DNA of 64,000 nt, taken from the NCBI GenBank assembly GCA_021155195.1, contig JAJNPV010000050.1:434001-498000 (forward strand), in the 5' to 3' direction. Below the pieces are notes generated by a model. The model made no database searches and had not been told where the DNA came from. It was given only the letters and a program-made list of their open reading frames with translations. The number at the start of each line of letters is the position of its first letter. Within the stretch, counting starts at the first letter, position 1. This stretch comes from Ohtaekwangia sp. (GTDB lineage: Bacteria > Bacteroidota > Bacteroidia > Cytophagales > Cyclobacteriaceae). The position numbers were made by a program, and so were the translations under genes. Positions 28,076 to 36,861 of this stretch are shown piece after piece.

Positions 28076-29080
28076 ATGCGCATTACTGTTGTTTTTTTAC
28101 TCTTGATCTTCAGCCTTGCCGCTTGCAAGAATGATGTGGAAGAAAAGTGTGCATTTATTCCGGATACAAAAAATATAACCATAGATCTGAAGATAGAGCA
28201 TTTAGAAGATTCACTGCCTGCCATTACGAGTAAACAGGAGTTAGTTAATTTTTTATCGCACCACATAACCCTTCGTGATTTTGTTTTCAGTCGCAGTGCA
28301 TACCCAAGCGATTCTGTATTTATTAACGAACTCTATGTCAGGTTTTCCAATCCACATATTGACACTCTTCTTTTGGAAACAAAAAAGATATTTGGTGATG
28401 GCGCTTATCTCGAGAATGAATTCCGCTCGGCATTCACCACCCTGAAATATTATTACCCTGATTTTCAAATTCCTAAAATACAACTGGTGATTACGGGGTT
28501 AGAAACTGATCTGTTTGTGAGCGACTCTCTTATTGTTGTTGGGCTTGACTATTATCTTGGTAAGGGTAGTCGTTATCCACCAAATATGTACGAATATATG
28601 CTTCGCAGATATCAAAAGAATTTTATCGTCCCCTCGGTGATGCTGCTCTATGGAATAGATAGTCGCTATAATGATACTGACTTAAGCGACCGCACCATGT
28701 TGGCTGATATGATCACATATGGAAAAGCCTATTACTTTGCCAAGCATATGATGCCTTGCACCCCTGATAGTGTGCTGATTGGCTATACTGCTGAAGAGAT
28801 TGCCGGAGCCCGAGCCAATCAGGATATGATTTGGAAACGACTAATTGAAGATGAAGCCTTTTATTCAACGGATGGCAAAGTAAAGCAGCGATACATTGGC
28901 GAGCGACCAAAAACTTTTGAAGTGGGCGATCAGGCACCGGGCCGCATCGGCACTTGGGTGGGTTGGCAAATCGTAAATAATTATGCGGCCAGAAAATCTG
29001 AACTAACCTTCACAGAAGTGATGATGCAAAAAGACGCGAAGCTGATTTTCAATGAATCGCGCTACAGGCCTGATAAATAA
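28076..29080 (+). CDS. gldB: Gliding-motility lipoprotein GldB
   Basis: The 334-residue lipoprotein has a type-II signal with lipobox LAAC (Cys17). The distinctive late phrase GRIGTWVGWQIVNNY is typical of GldB, which is needed for gliding in Flavobacterium and associates with the type IX secretion/gliding apparatus at the cell envelope. Other family stretches include VVGLDYYLGKG and LADMITYGKAYYF. The ATG at 28076 gives the correct lipobox position; upstream in-frame codons back to 27911 would place 55 unrelated residues before the signal. It is divergent from the deoxynucleoside kinase gene. A second gliding lipoprotein gene, gldJ, lies about 30 kb to the right. Confidence 0.92.
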   Translation: MRITVVFLLLIFSLAACKNDVEEKCAFIPDTKNITIDLKIEHLEDSLPAITSKQELVNFLSHHITLRDFVFSRSAYPSDSVFINELYVRFSNPHIDTLLLETKKIFGDGAYLENEFRSAFTTLKYYYPDFQIPKIQLVITGLETDLFVSDSLIVVGLDYYLGKGSRYPPNMYEYMLRRYQKNFIVPSVMLLYGIDSRYNDTDLSDRTMLADMITYGKAYYFAKHMMPCTPDSVLIGYTAEEIAGARANQDMIWKRLIEDEAFYSTDGKVKQRYIGERPKTFEVGDQAPGRIGTWVGWQIVNNYAARKSELTFTEVMMQKDAKLIFNESRYRPDK

Positions 29081-29087
29081 GTCGGAT

Positions 29088-29130
29088 AGAGAAGCTCACC
29101 GCTTAGATAAATTGTGCAGCTTCTCTTTAT
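29088..29130 (+). terminator. Candidate terminator after gldB
   Basis: Arms AGAGAAGCT (29088-29096) and AGCTTCTCT (29118-29126) are perfectly complementary, with a 21-base loop and a short T-rich tail (TTTAT). The large loop makes it less certain than the others in the window. Confidence 0.55.
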
Positions 29131-29177
29131 AATTACTAAAACGGTTTCTACCTTTCTTCACTCTTAAATGTGAAAAT

Positions 29178-30362
29178 ATGAAACCTGTTGTTTTTACCAA
29201 GTTATCAATCATGATGTTACTCGAATATTTTATTTGGGGTGCATGGTATGTAACGATGGGAACGTATATGTCTGAATTTTTAGGAGCAACGGGCACTCAA
29301 ATAGGTGCTGCGTATAGTGCCCTGGCAATTGCAACCATCATCTCGCCTTTCTTTGTGGGCATGGTTGCCGATCGGTTTTTTGCAGCACAGAAAATTATGG
29401 GCGTACTTCATTTGGTTGGAGCCGCTTTACTTTATGCAGCCACTATTGTTAACAACAATTCATCGTTTTACTGGATCATTTTGGTTTACTCACTTTTATA
29501 CATGCCCACCATTGCACTATCCAATAGCATTGCGTTTGGCCAGATGACCGATCCCGGAAAACAGTTTCCCTGGATTCGTGTGTTTGGAACGTTAGGCTGG
29601 ATTTTAGCGGGTGTTCTAATCAGTTCTTTAGGGTTGGATAAATCTTCTGTTACTTTTCAAATGGCCGCGATTGCCTCCCTGGCATTAGGTGTTTCCAGTT
29701 TCATTCTTCCCAATACTCCTCCAAAAGGAAAGACTTCGGAAAGTCCTTTGGGAACAGAAGCATTCGTGCTCTTTAAAGACAAACCATATCTTATCTTTTT
29801 TATAGCTGCAATTTTGATTTGCATCCCACTCTCTTTTTATTACGGTTTTGCCAACGTGTTTTTGAATCAGCTAGGTATGGAGAATGTTGCATTCAAAATG
29901 ACCTTTGGCCAGGTATCAGAAGCTTTATTCATATTGGCCATTCCGTTTTTATTTAATCAAATCGGAGTTAAGAAAATGCTCTTGTTAGGTATGACCGCCT
30001 GGATTCTTCGCTATGTCTTTTTTGCTTTTGGAAATATTGATACTAGCATCTGGATGCTCTATGCGGGCATTGTGTTGCACGGCATTTGTTATGATTTCTT
30101 TTTTGTAACCGGTTATATGTATACCGAGAAAAAAGCCGGTGAGAAAATCAAGAACGCAGCACAAGGATTGTTTACGTTTGCAACGTATGGTGTTGGGATG
30201 GTAATTGGAACTTTGTTCTCAGGAAAAACTGCTGATTACTTTACAGTGGATGGCGCTTACCAATGGCAATCTATTTGGTTAGTTCCTGCCAGCATAGCGG
30301 TGGCTGTGCTTATTTATTTTATTTTGTTCTTCAACGAAAAGAAAGATATACAGACAACTTAA
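29178..30362 (+). CDS. MFS transporter of the nucleoside:H+ symporter family
   Basis: The 394-residue inner-membrane protein has about twelve hydrophobic helices. The N-terminus (LEYFIWGAWYVTMGTYM) and the loop GMVADRFFAAQ are typical of the NupG/XapB-like nucleoside:proton symporter group as annotated across Bacteroidota. Many such members lie beside sugar-processing oxidoreductase genes and may carry sugars or sugar-like compounds. The gene is followed 57 bases later by a Gfo/Idh/MocA oxidoreductase on the same strand, which fits an uptake-and-oxidation pair. No regulatory gene is nearby. Confidence 0.88.
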   Translation: MKPVVFTKLSIMMLLEYFIWGAWYVTMGTYMSEFLGATGTQIGAAYSALAIATIISPFFVGMVADRFFAAQKIMGVLHLVGAALLYAATIVNNNSSFYWIILVYSLLYMPTIALSNSIAFGQMTDPGKQFPWIRVFGTLGWILAGVLISSLGLDKSSVTFQMAAIASLALGVSSFILPNTPPKGKTSESPLGTEAFVLFKDKPYLIFFIAAILICIPLSFYYGFANVFLNQLGMENVAFKMTFGQVSEALFILAIPFLFNQIGVKKMLLLGMTAWILRYVFFAFGNIDTSIWMLYAGIVLHGICYDFFFVTGYMYTEKKAGEKIKNAAQGLFTFATYGVGMVIGTLFSGKTADYFTVDGAYQWQSIWLVPASIAVAVLIYFILFFNEKKDIQTT

Positions 30363-30419
30363 TCTTTACTCAGTTAACAATACAAGAAAACCAGTATTTA
30401 GAAACTAACTCTACCTCTT

Positions 30420-31610
30420 ATGAAAATTGCAATGCTTGGCTCCGGCTTCATCGGCCGCTTCTATGCCGACTCGCTTCAAGGCTATAGAAGCAAAGACAAA
30501 ATTGTTACCATCTACTCGCGCAGAGAAGAAAGCACGAAAAAATTTGCAGCCGATTACAACGTACCATTCGCAACTACCAACATGGAAGAAGCCATCAACC
30601 GACCGGAAGTTGAAGTGGTTTGTATTTCATTACCAAACAACCTTCATGAAGAAGCCGTGATGTTATGCTGCAAACACAAAAAAGCAGTGATCACTACTAA
30701 GCCGCTAGGGCGCAATGCGGAAGAAGCTAAACGCATGTTGCTTGCTGTTGAAAAAGCTGGAGTCTTTAATGGCTACCTCGAAGATCTAGTATATACCCCT
30801 AAGTTTATAAAGGCTCATGAAAGTGTGCAGAACGGAGCGCTCGGTAGAATACTTTGGGCAAAATCGCGTGAAACGCACCCCGGTCCACACAGCGATTGGT
30901 TTTGGGATATCGAACAAGCGGGCGGTGGTTGCATTCTGGATTTAGGATGTCATTGTGTAGAGATTACCCGAAGTTATATCGGTAAGGACATCAAACCGAT
31001 TGAAGTAATGTGCTGGGCCGATACACAAGTAAAACCGATTGATGCCGAAGATCACGCCATTGGATTAGTAAAATATGAAAACGGGGCCATCGGCCAGTTT
31101 GAAGTAAGCTGGACATTTCGCGGGGGTCTCGATTTGCGTGATGAAGTAATGGGAACAGAAGGTACTATTTGGATTAATAGTTTTTTGCGAACCGGCTTCG
31201 AAATGTTTACAACCGGTAAGGCAGCAAACTATGTTGCCGAAAAAGCAGAGAGCGATAAGGGTTGGTTGTTCCCTGTGGGGGATGAGTTAAATGAACTCGG
31301 CTACAATCACATGTTTATGGATATGTTCAACTCCATGGAAAAAGGAGTAGCGCCTAAAGAAACTTTTTATGATGGCTATGTCGTGAACTCAGTGTTGGAT
31401 GCAGCTTATAAATCTGCCAAAACAAAACAATGGGAGCCTGTGAAACTTGATATTTGGCGCGGCAAGGAAGGATTAAGTAAAGATGGCCATCTGGTAGAAT
31501 ATGATGCCGATCACTATCTGGTGAAAGAGGAGGTGACTCACTACGGAGCTAAAAAAGTGATCCTTAAAAATAAAAAGACCGGAAAGATTTTTGAGCAAGT
31601 GGAAAGTTAA
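30420..31610 (+). CDS. Gfo/Idh/MocA family oxidoreductase
   Basis: The 396-residue cytosolic protein has a Rossmann fold at the N-terminus (MLGSGFIGRFYADSL), the conserved KPLGRNAEEA that contains the catalytic lysine of the EKP-type motif, and a C-terminal alpha/beta domain with WDIEQAGGGCILDLGCHCVE, which holds the histidine used in catalysis. The family oxidises or isomerises sugars and inositols with NAD(P). The substrate is unknown. It probably works with the MFS transporter just upstream. A strong terminator follows its stop. Confidence 0.92.
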   Translation: MKIAMLGSGFIGRFYADSLQGYRSKDKIVTIYSRREESTKKFAADYNVPFATTNMEEAINRPEVEVVCISLPNNLHEEAVMLCCKHKKAVITTKPLGRNAEEAKRMLLAVEKAGVFNGYLEDLVYTPKFIKAHESVQNGALGRILWAKSRETHPGPHSDWFWDIEQAGGGCILDLGCHCVEITRSYIGKDIKPIEVMCWADTQVKPIDAEDHAIGLVKYENGAIGQFEVSWTFRGGLDLRDEVMGTEGTIWINSFLRTGFEMFTTGKAANYVAEKAESDKGWLFPVGDELNELGYNHMFMDMFNSMEKGVAPKETFYDGYVVNSVLDAAYKSAKTKQWEPVKLDIWRGKEGLSKDGHLVEYDADHYLVKEEVTHYGAKKVILKNKKTGKIFEQVES

Positions 31611-31631
31611 TGTTTGGGCTCTGTCTTAACG

Positions 31632-31664
31632 ATGTCCTGCTTTCTTAAGCAGGACATTTTTTAT
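31632..31664 (+). terminator. Rho-independent terminator
   Basis: A perfect 11-bp stem (ATGTCCTGCTT at 31632-31642, AAGCAGGACAT at 31647-31657) with a 4-base loop is followed directly by a run of T. It ends the transporter/oxidoreductase unit. Confidence 0.93.
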
Positions 31665-31679
31665 ATCAAATCGTAAAGA

Positions 31680-32246
31680 ATGAACACCCGAATTCCATTT
31701 AAAGAAGTTGATAAGATAAAGCTGAACAAGCTCTACAGAAGAGAGCAAGTTAAGGTCTATCTGTTCTTAGGAATAACATTAGTAATCTCAATTATCATTG
31801 GAACATTCCTTTTCTACTTTCCTGAAAAAGACTGGTCTTTTATAGCAACCCCTTTTGCCTTATTGTTTGCAGTTGGTACTTCATGGACATGGCGCGAGAA
31901 TTATAAAAAGCAACAGGATTTGCAGGCGGGCATAAAAGAAAAAATTTCTGGCGTGATCACACGAAAACAAATCTCCGTGCGCAGAAAAAACTTTACCTAT
32001 AATGATACCATGCTTGCCATGGCGGTTCAACGGGTAGAAGAGGAAGAAGCAGGAAAACCAATTACCCGCTACGGAATGCAGGACGCTGAAATTGAAGGGG
32101 CAGCATACCAATGGTATGGTGTTGAAATTCTTGGAACCAGCTACAATGTTGGTGTGCGCGATTTTCTAAAAGTAAACGAAGGAGATCACGTTGAACTGGA
32201 AATCGCCCCCCGATCGAAGATAGTATTTTCAACCTTGGTGAAGTAG
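31680..32246 (+). CDS. Membrane protein of unknown function
   Basis: I do not recognise this 188-residue protein. It has a short charged N-terminus, two membrane helices (about residues 26-47 and 53-71), and a soluble C-terminal domain of about 110 residues with several beta strands (GVITRKQISVRRKNFTYND, YQWYGVEILGTSYNVG, GDHVELEIAPRSKIV). The C-terminal phrase about holding a value in a strand resembles DUF3592-like or OB-type extensions, but this is not firm. It stands alone between a terminator and a convergent glycosyltransferase gene. Confidence 0.65.
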   Translation: MNTRIPFKEVDKIKLNKLYRREQVKVYLFLGITLVISIIIGTFLFYFPEKDWSFIATPFALLFAVGTSWTWRENYKKQQDLQAGIKEKISGVITRKQISVRRKNFTYNDTMLAMAVQRVEEEEAGKPITRYGMQDAEIEGAAYQWYGVEILGTSYNVGVRDFLKVNEGDHVELEIAPRSKIVFSTLVK

Positions 32247-32262
32247 TTGTTTTTTTAACTCC

Positions 32263-33444
32263 CTAAGACTGACTGAGGAATATGTTAGCAAATTTATTTG
32301 CCAGCTTTTCGCGAGAGTAATTGTGCTCAGCCAATGCGCGTGCATTCCTTCCCATTTGTTCTTGTAATTCTTTGCTCTCAAGAATTGGAAATATCTTCCT
32401 CACAAAATCTACAGGCTCAAGTGGATTAACATATACTCCGCAATTTTTTTCTCCTATCTCTTCTTTAATCCAACCTCCAAAATTGACAATGATCATTTTC
32501 CCTGCGGCCAATCCGTCAAAGTATTTATTAGGGGAACCTGTCTCTAACACCGGCACAGACTTGTAGCAGATAAACGATGCATCCGTAACGTTCATTATTT
32601 CACGAACCCCCTCACGATTAGTGAACGGCAAAAACGTAAGATTATTTAATTCATGCTGGTGCGCGCTTTTCTTTAAGCGATCTAACTCAGCACCATCACC
32701 GCACAGAAAAAAATGAATGGGTAATTCCCTTTTGCGCGATTCACGTGCACACATTAAAAAATAATCCAACCCATTGGCTACCCCAATCGCCCCGATATAA
32801 GAAACAACAAACTTGTTCTGTACATTATACTTATTCTCTAGTTCGGGTTTCTTACTTTCCGGAAAATAGAAATCACAATCGGCCATATTAGTAATCAAAT
32901 GAACCTGTTTGTCGGGTACTTTCTCTTCAATGGCAAACTGGATGGCTGGCGACAATGCTACAATGGAATGTGCCGATTTATAAATTCTTTTCTCCAGTGC
33001 ATATAAAGCCTGCTGGAAAAAATAGTTTTTTACAAATCCCATTTGAATGGGAGCTTCTGGCCACAAATCACCTACTTCAAAAATGTACGGGATTTTATAC
33101 CGTGCTTTTATGCGCATCGCGGCAAGCCCCACTGTAAGGGGTACTGAAATCGCATAACAATAATCCACATCGTGGAACTGTTTCGCCAGACTTATTGCTC
33201 CATTCACGTATTTTATAAACGACCAACTGCGAGCTGAAAACCCAAAGCGGTTGTCATAAGCAACGGGCAGGTAATGCACTTCAATACCCTCCACATCCTC
33301 CTTTTTGTAAGTAACTTCGTTATGAGCTGTTATTATAATGACTTCCAGCCCTCTGTCTATAAGCGATTTTGCCAGATAGTAAGAGCGAATGGCACCCCCT
33401 TTCTGTGGAGTATTAAAGTGCTGATGAAGGATCAGGATTTTCAC
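32263..33444 (-). CDS. Glycosyltransferase family 4 (WbuB-like)
   Basis: The 393-residue cytosolic enzyme has the GT-B fold of family 4. The acceptor-side opening MKILILHQHFNTPQKGGAIRS and the phrase EVGDLWPEAPIQMG are characteristic of WbuB-type sugar transferases. The C-terminal donor site shows VSYIGAIGVANGLDYFL and SPNKYFDGLAAGKMIIV, although the usual E-x7-E is only partly clear. It would add a sugar to a polysaccharide or lipid-linked intermediate at the membrane. There are no other surface-polysaccharide genes nearby, so it is an isolated member. Confidence 0.9.
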   Translation of the reverse strand: MKILILHQHFNTPQKGGAIRSYYLAKSLIDRGLEVIIITAHNEVTYKKEDVEGIEVHYLPVAYDNRFGFSARSWSFIKYVNGAISLAKQFHDVDYCYAISVPLTVGLAAMRIKARYKIPYIFEVGDLWPEAPIQMGFVKNYFFQQALYALEKRIYKSAHSIVALSPAIQFAIEEKVPDKQVHLITNMADCDFYFPESKKPELENKYNVQNKFVVSYIGAIGVANGLDYFLMCARESRKRELPIHFFLCGDGAELDRLKKSAHQHELNNLTFLPFTNREGVREIMNVTDASFICYKSVPVLETGSPNKYFDGLAAGKMIIVNFGGWIKEEIGEKNCGVYVNPLEPVDFVRKIFPILESKELQEQMGRNARALAEHNYSREKLANKFANIFLSQS

Positions 33445-33520
33445 GCTGCAAAGAAAGAAAACAGCACGAGGTTCGCCTCACACGTTTTGAAGATTTTTAA
33501 TAATAAATCGTTGGGATTAT

Positions 33521-33566
33521 AAGGTGTCCAACACTTTTCTTACTGAGATAAAGTGTACGACACCTT
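33521..33566. repeat. Interrupted intergenic hairpin
   Basis: Outer arms AAGGTGTC (33521-33528) and GACACCTT (33559-33566), then a two-base mismatch on each side, then inner arms ACACTTT (33531-33537) and AAAGTGT (33550-33556) around a 12-base loop. No T tract follows on either strand. It lies between two minus-strand genes. Confidence 0.5.
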
Positions 33567-33590
33567 ACCTCTTTTTATTTAAACATGGAA

Positions 33591-34091
33591 TCATAAATCA
33601 GAATCTTCATCACAGTCTTCCCAACATTCTTTACACGGTTGCTTTACAACGCGATATTTATTTTTATCACGGTCATGAACAAATAATGATTGCCCTTCGC
33701 TATCATCCCAAAGGAGCCATTGCATAAGACCATCCTCGGCTGGCTGCACCTGATAAACATTTGTTTCGTACGAATCATTAACAACTAACGAAAGTTTTTC
33801 ATTTTCTGCAGACCAGGATTCTATTTTTCCCGCAGTTGCATCCTGACCCCAACCTATTATGATTGAATCACCTTTAATTGTTACCGTTGTATTGTCCGCA
33901 TCACAGGCATAAAACAAAACCCACTCACCTTCTTCCTGCGTTACCATGTGCCATTCCCCCTGTAGATCAGTCAACGAAAAATTGGTGGTGGCTGGATCCT
34001 CGACCAAGTCCAATGGTTCATTGCTTTCGCTGGATCGCGATGAACAACTAAAAAGGATTAAACTCAAAAGAAACAGTATTATAATCCGCAT
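33591..34091 (-). CDS. Hypothetical lipoprotein with lipocalin-like region
   Basis: The 166-residue protein has a type-II signal peptide with lipobox LFSC (Cys16) and a Ser-rich linker. Its body reads like a small beta-barrel: LQGEWHMVTQEEGEWVLFY, TVTIKGDSIIIGWG, LSLVVNDSYETNVYQV and MQWLLWDDSEGQSLFV, with the L-x-G-x-W opening common to lipocalin-like proteins of Bacteroidota. The end holds three cysteines (PCKECWEDC) that may bind metal or form disulfides. The function is not known. It would sit in the envelope facing the periplasm or outside. Confidence 0.7.
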   Translation of the reverse strand: MRIIILFLLSLILFSCSSRSSESNEPLDLVEDPATTNFSLTDLQGEWHMVTQEEGEWVLFYACDADNTTVTIKGDSIIIGWGQDATAGKIESWSAENEKLSLVVNDSYETNVYQVQPAEDGLMQWLLWDDSEGQSLFVHDRDKNKYRVVKQPCKECWEDCDEDSDL

Positions 34092-34145
34092 AAAGACTTA
34101 TGTTTGGCCGATATAAATAAAATTACAAAATCTCACCTATACTTT

Positions 34146-34172
34146 TTGGCTCCGCTCTTTTTCCTACCTTGG
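34146..34172 (+). promoter_or_regulatory. Candidate Bacteroidota-type promoter of the DUF1080 gene
   Basis: TTG at 34146-34148 and TACCTTGG at 34165-34172 resemble the -33 TTTG and -7 TAnnTTTG elements, separated by 16 bases, which is slightly short. The downstream ATG is 19 bases after the -7 box. Confidence 0.35.
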
Positions 34173-34190
34173 TAAGATAATTTATGCGAT

Positions 34191-34790
34191 ATGAAAAAAT
34201 TGATTTTGTTTTTTGCGATATGGGGAGTTTTTGCTTGTATTTCAAATGCTCAGAAAAAACAATCGCTATTTGATGGCAAAGGCCTTACGGGTTGGACTAT
34301 TTACGGTACTGAAAAATGGTTTGTTGAAAAGGGAGAGCTCATCTGCGAAAGCGGACCCGATAAACAATATGGCTATTTGGGTACTGAAAAAGAGTTTAAA
34401 GATTTTGAACTCACACTGGAGTTTAAACAAGAATCTAACGGAAATAGTGGTGTGTTTTTTCATTCACAAATAGCTGGCACTATTGTAAACGGCTGGCAAG
34501 CGGAAGTTGCTCCCTTAAATATGCATAGTGGCGGAATCTATGAATCGTATGGAAGGGGTTGGCTTATTCAACCTACGGCTGATAAAGAAAATGCATTGAA
34601 AGAAGGTGAATGGAATATGATGAAAGTACGTGTAAAAGGCAATGAAGTAACTACCTGGCTTAATGGCGAACAAATGATTACCCTAACGGATGAAAAGATT
34701 GGATCGCGCTCGGGTAAAATTGCTTTGCAAATTCATGATGGCGGTGGGGTAAGGGTGAAATGGCGTAACATTTTTATTACAGAATTGTAG
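34191..34790 (+). CDS. Secreted DUF1080 (3-keto-disaccharide hydrolase) domain protein
   Basis: The 199-residue exported protein has a signal peptide (ACISNAQ cleavage site) and a single DUF1080 domain with the family phrases LFDGKGLTGWTIYG, GNSGVFFHSQI and WNMMKVRVKGNEVTTWLNGEQM. The fold is a concanavalin-like jelly roll; characterised relatives cleave 3-keto-glycosides or act in carbohydrate binding. Unlike many relatives, the whole protein is just one domain. The next gene starts four bases after its stop codon, so the two are one operon and may act on the same substrate outside the cytoplasm. Confidence 0.88.
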   Translation: MKKLILFFAIWGVFACISNAQKKQSLFDGKGLTGWTIYGTEKWFVEKGELICESGPDKQYGYLGTEKEFKDFELTLEFKQESNGNSGVFFHSQIAGTIVNGWQAEVAPLNMHSGGIYESYGRGWLIQPTADKENALKEGEWNMMKVRVKGNEVTTWLNGEQMITLTDEKIGSRSGKIALQIHDGGGVRVKWRNIFITEL

Positions 34791-34794
34791 TGCC

Positions 34795-35805
34795 ATGCGC
34801 TTCTCGCGAAGAGAATTTATCATAGCATGCTTGGGATTTTTATTTTGGAGCGGAAAAAAGAAAGCACCGTTTATTAATACTGTTAATGGAACAATCCCAA
34901 GCACGCAGTTGGGCAAAACATTAATTCACGAACATTTTTTAGTTGATTTTATTGGGGCCGATAAAATCAACACCACTCGATGGAACCGTGATGAGGTTAT
35001 TCAAAAAGTACTTCCTTATTTGATGGAGATTAAAGAAGTGGGTGTAAAAAGTGTTTTCGATTGCACTCCTGATTTTCTCGGTCGCGATGTGCTTCTTTTG
35101 AAAATGCTTGCTGAAAAGAGTGGTGTTCAAATAATTACCAACACTGGATATTACGGTGCTGTTCAAAACAAATATCTACCGGCATGGGCGCTATCTGAAA
35201 CCGGCCACCAACTAGCAACCCGCTGGATCATGGAATTCAACAATGGAATAGCAGGCACTTCGATTAAACCCGGATTCATTAAAATTGGTGTTGATGGTGG
35301 CGAGGCGCTTTCGGATACTCATAAAAAATTGGTGCATGCGGCAGCAAAGACACATCTTAAAACGGGACTTACTATTTGTTCACATACAGGTCCCGCTAAA
35401 GCTGCGATGGAACAATTAAAAATCCTTCACTCATTAGGCGTTCACCCAAGTGCCTTTGTGTGGGTGCATGCACAAAGCGAGTTTGACAAGGGTTACCATG
35501 TTAAAGCCGCAAGCATGGGCGCATGGGTTAGTCTGGACGGAATTGGCTGGGGTGATTTCGATAACTATGTTGATTCACTCATTCGATTAAAGAATGAGGG
35601 ACTATTGAATCGTGTTTTAATTTCGCACGATGCGGGCTGGTTTAAACCTGGTGAACCGATGGGTGGAGAGTTCATAGGATACACTAATATTTTCAACGAG
35701 CTAATGCCGCGTTTGCTGCAAAAAGGATTTTCTGAATCTGATTTTAAGACGCTCTTAGTTGTAAATCCGGCTGAAGCAATGAGCATCCGGGTTCGTAAAT
35801 TATAG
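34795..35805 (+). CDS. Phosphotriesterase-family metal hydrolase with Tat signal
   Basis: The 336-residue protein starts with a twin-arginine signal (SRREF at residues 4-8, then a hydrophobic stretch), so it is probably exported folded with its metals. The full phosphotriesterase metal set is present: His45 and His47 (HEH), the bridging Lys163 (GFIKIGVD), His197 (CSHTG), His225 (WVHAQ) and Asp279 (ISHDAGW). Known family members act as lactonases or organophosphate hydrolases, and lactonase activity is more likely for a chromosomal gene. It follows the DUF1080 gene by four bases and overlaps the convergent membrane-protein gene by six. Confidence 0.9.
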   Translation: MRFSRREFIIACLGFLFWSGKKKAPFINTVNGTIPSTQLGKTLIHEHFLVDFIGADKINTTRWNRDEVIQKVLPYLMEIKEVGVKSVFDCTPDFLGRDVLLLKMLAEKSGVQIITNTGYYGAVQNKYLPAWALSETGHQLATRWIMEFNNGIAGTSIKPGFIKIGVDGGEALSDTHKKLVHAAAKTHLKTGLTICSHTGPAKAAMEQLKILHSLGVHPSAFVWVHAQSEFDKGYHVKAASMGAWVSLDGIGWGDFDNYVDSLIRLKNEGLLNRVLISHDAGWFKPGEPMGGEFIGYTNIFNELMPRLLQKGFSESDFKTLLVVNPAEAMSIRVRKL

Positions 35806-36465
35806 CGCTCCACTAAATTTCAATTTATATTTTCGGATCGTTCGTCCGATCATAATCCCACCAATAATTCCGGGTAGTATCCAAAGCACCCATTGAAATT
35901 GAGGTAGTTGAATATTCACCACAACAAATGCAGTTACTGCAGAAATATAACTACCGCCCATACTGCTGATGTGGCCATACCACCAATGCATTTTTTCTTT
36001 TGGTAGATAGAAAAAACTTTTCACATCGCTGATAAAGAAAGTCAGTCCGATAATTCCAAAAGCTATGGCAACTATTCCCATATTCACTCCCTTGAAAACG
36101 CCCCAACTTCCCCAACCAATTAATGCCAAAATAAATATGCCAGAGATGGTTGTTATTAGCCAATCTAATGGAACTGCCTTCTGACCTTGATGAAGTTTCT
36201 TTAGAGATAAAATGCGGTAACCACGAACGGTCATGTAGTAGCTGAAAAATGCTACCATCAGTAAAAAGTCTTTATGATGACCGATAGCTGTAAAAAGAGC
36301 TCCAACAAAAACGGCTGTCATTGCCCAGAAATAAATTTTACCTGCAAGGCGATGAATTTTGCTTCCTTTTAAAGTAAGCATGGCTACAAGCCCGCTGATG
36401 AGTGCAAACGTTCCGCCTGCAATGTGCAGCACCAACATTCCTGTTAAAACTTTCTCGATATCCAT
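35800..36465 (-). CDS. Polytopic membrane protein (DUF2306-like)
   Basis: The 221-residue protein has six or seven hydrophobic helices. The first helices carry histidines (LHIAGGTFALISG, GSKIHRLAGKIYF, GHHKDF), and MHWWYGHISSMGG near the end holds more. Conserved membrane histidines of this kind suggest a metal or haem site, as in DUF2306 or cytochrome-b-like families, but I cannot assign a function. Its 3' end overlaps the phosphotriesterase gene by six bases on the opposite strand. Confidence 0.7.
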   Translation of the reverse strand: MDIEKVLTGMLVLHIAGGTFALISGLVAMLTLKGSKIHRLAGKIYFWAMTAVFVGALFTAIGHHKDFLLMVAFFSYYMTVRGYRILSLKKLHQGQKAVPLDWLITTISGIFILALIGWGSWGVFKGVNMGIVAIAFGIIGLTFFISDVKSFFYLPKEKMHWWYGHISSMGGSYISAVTAFVVVNIQLPQFQWVLWILPGIIGGIMIGRTIRKYKLKFSGAL

Positions 36466-36558
36466 GAACCAAAAGTAGTCTCAGCTTATCCGCTTCAACT
36501 ATTTTGTTTACTGAACTGAGTGATAAGAAGGATGAACTGTAAATTACTGAGGTTGCTA

Positions 36559-36588
36559 TAAAAAAAATCGCGGCTCAAAGGCCGCGAT
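36559..36588 (-). terminator. Rho-independent terminator of the sigma factor operon
   Basis: Arms ATCGCGGC (36567-36574) and GCCGCGAT (36581-36588) with a 6-base loop. Read on the minus strand, the hairpin is followed by seven or more T residues (the A run at 36560-36566). A second weaker hairpin, AAGGCT/AGCCTT (36594-36610), precedes it. Confidence 0.9.
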
Positions 36589-36624
36589 GACAGAAGGCTT
36601 TAATAGCCTTTCAAAAATGATACA

Positions 36625-36861
36625 TTAATGCTGTTCCTGCATTCCGTGCGCATAATTCAAAATATTTTGAATCGTTTTCGCAGAAGGTTCTAAACGTGCA
36701 GCATTTAATTCTTTATGCGTAGCATTAAGTTCCTTGTACTGACTAAGCAGGTCAGTGTCACAAAGGAGTGCTTTGTTAATCTCCTTCGTCTCCTCTTCCG
36801 AGGTCTCGTGGTATAGAAACCGGATCAGATCGTCTTGGGTAAAAGTCTTTGTCATAGGCAA
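36625..36861 (-). CDS. Small anti-sigma-like protein
   Basis: The 78-residue protein (or 76 from the second Met) starts with FTQDDLIRFLYHETSEEETKEI and continues with a helical segment that ends in NILNYAHGM. Proteins with this opening lie directly after ECF sigma factor genes in many Cytophagales and resemble the N-terminal part of anti-sigma factors, but lack the HxxxCxxC zinc motif and a membrane helix. A role as sigma regulator is an inference from position. It overlaps the sigma gene's end by about 86 bases in a different frame. Confidence 0.7.
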   Translation of the reverse strand: MPMTKTFTQDDLIRFLYHETSEEETKEINKALLCDTDLLSQYKELNATHKELNAARLEPSAKTIQNILNYAHGMQEQH

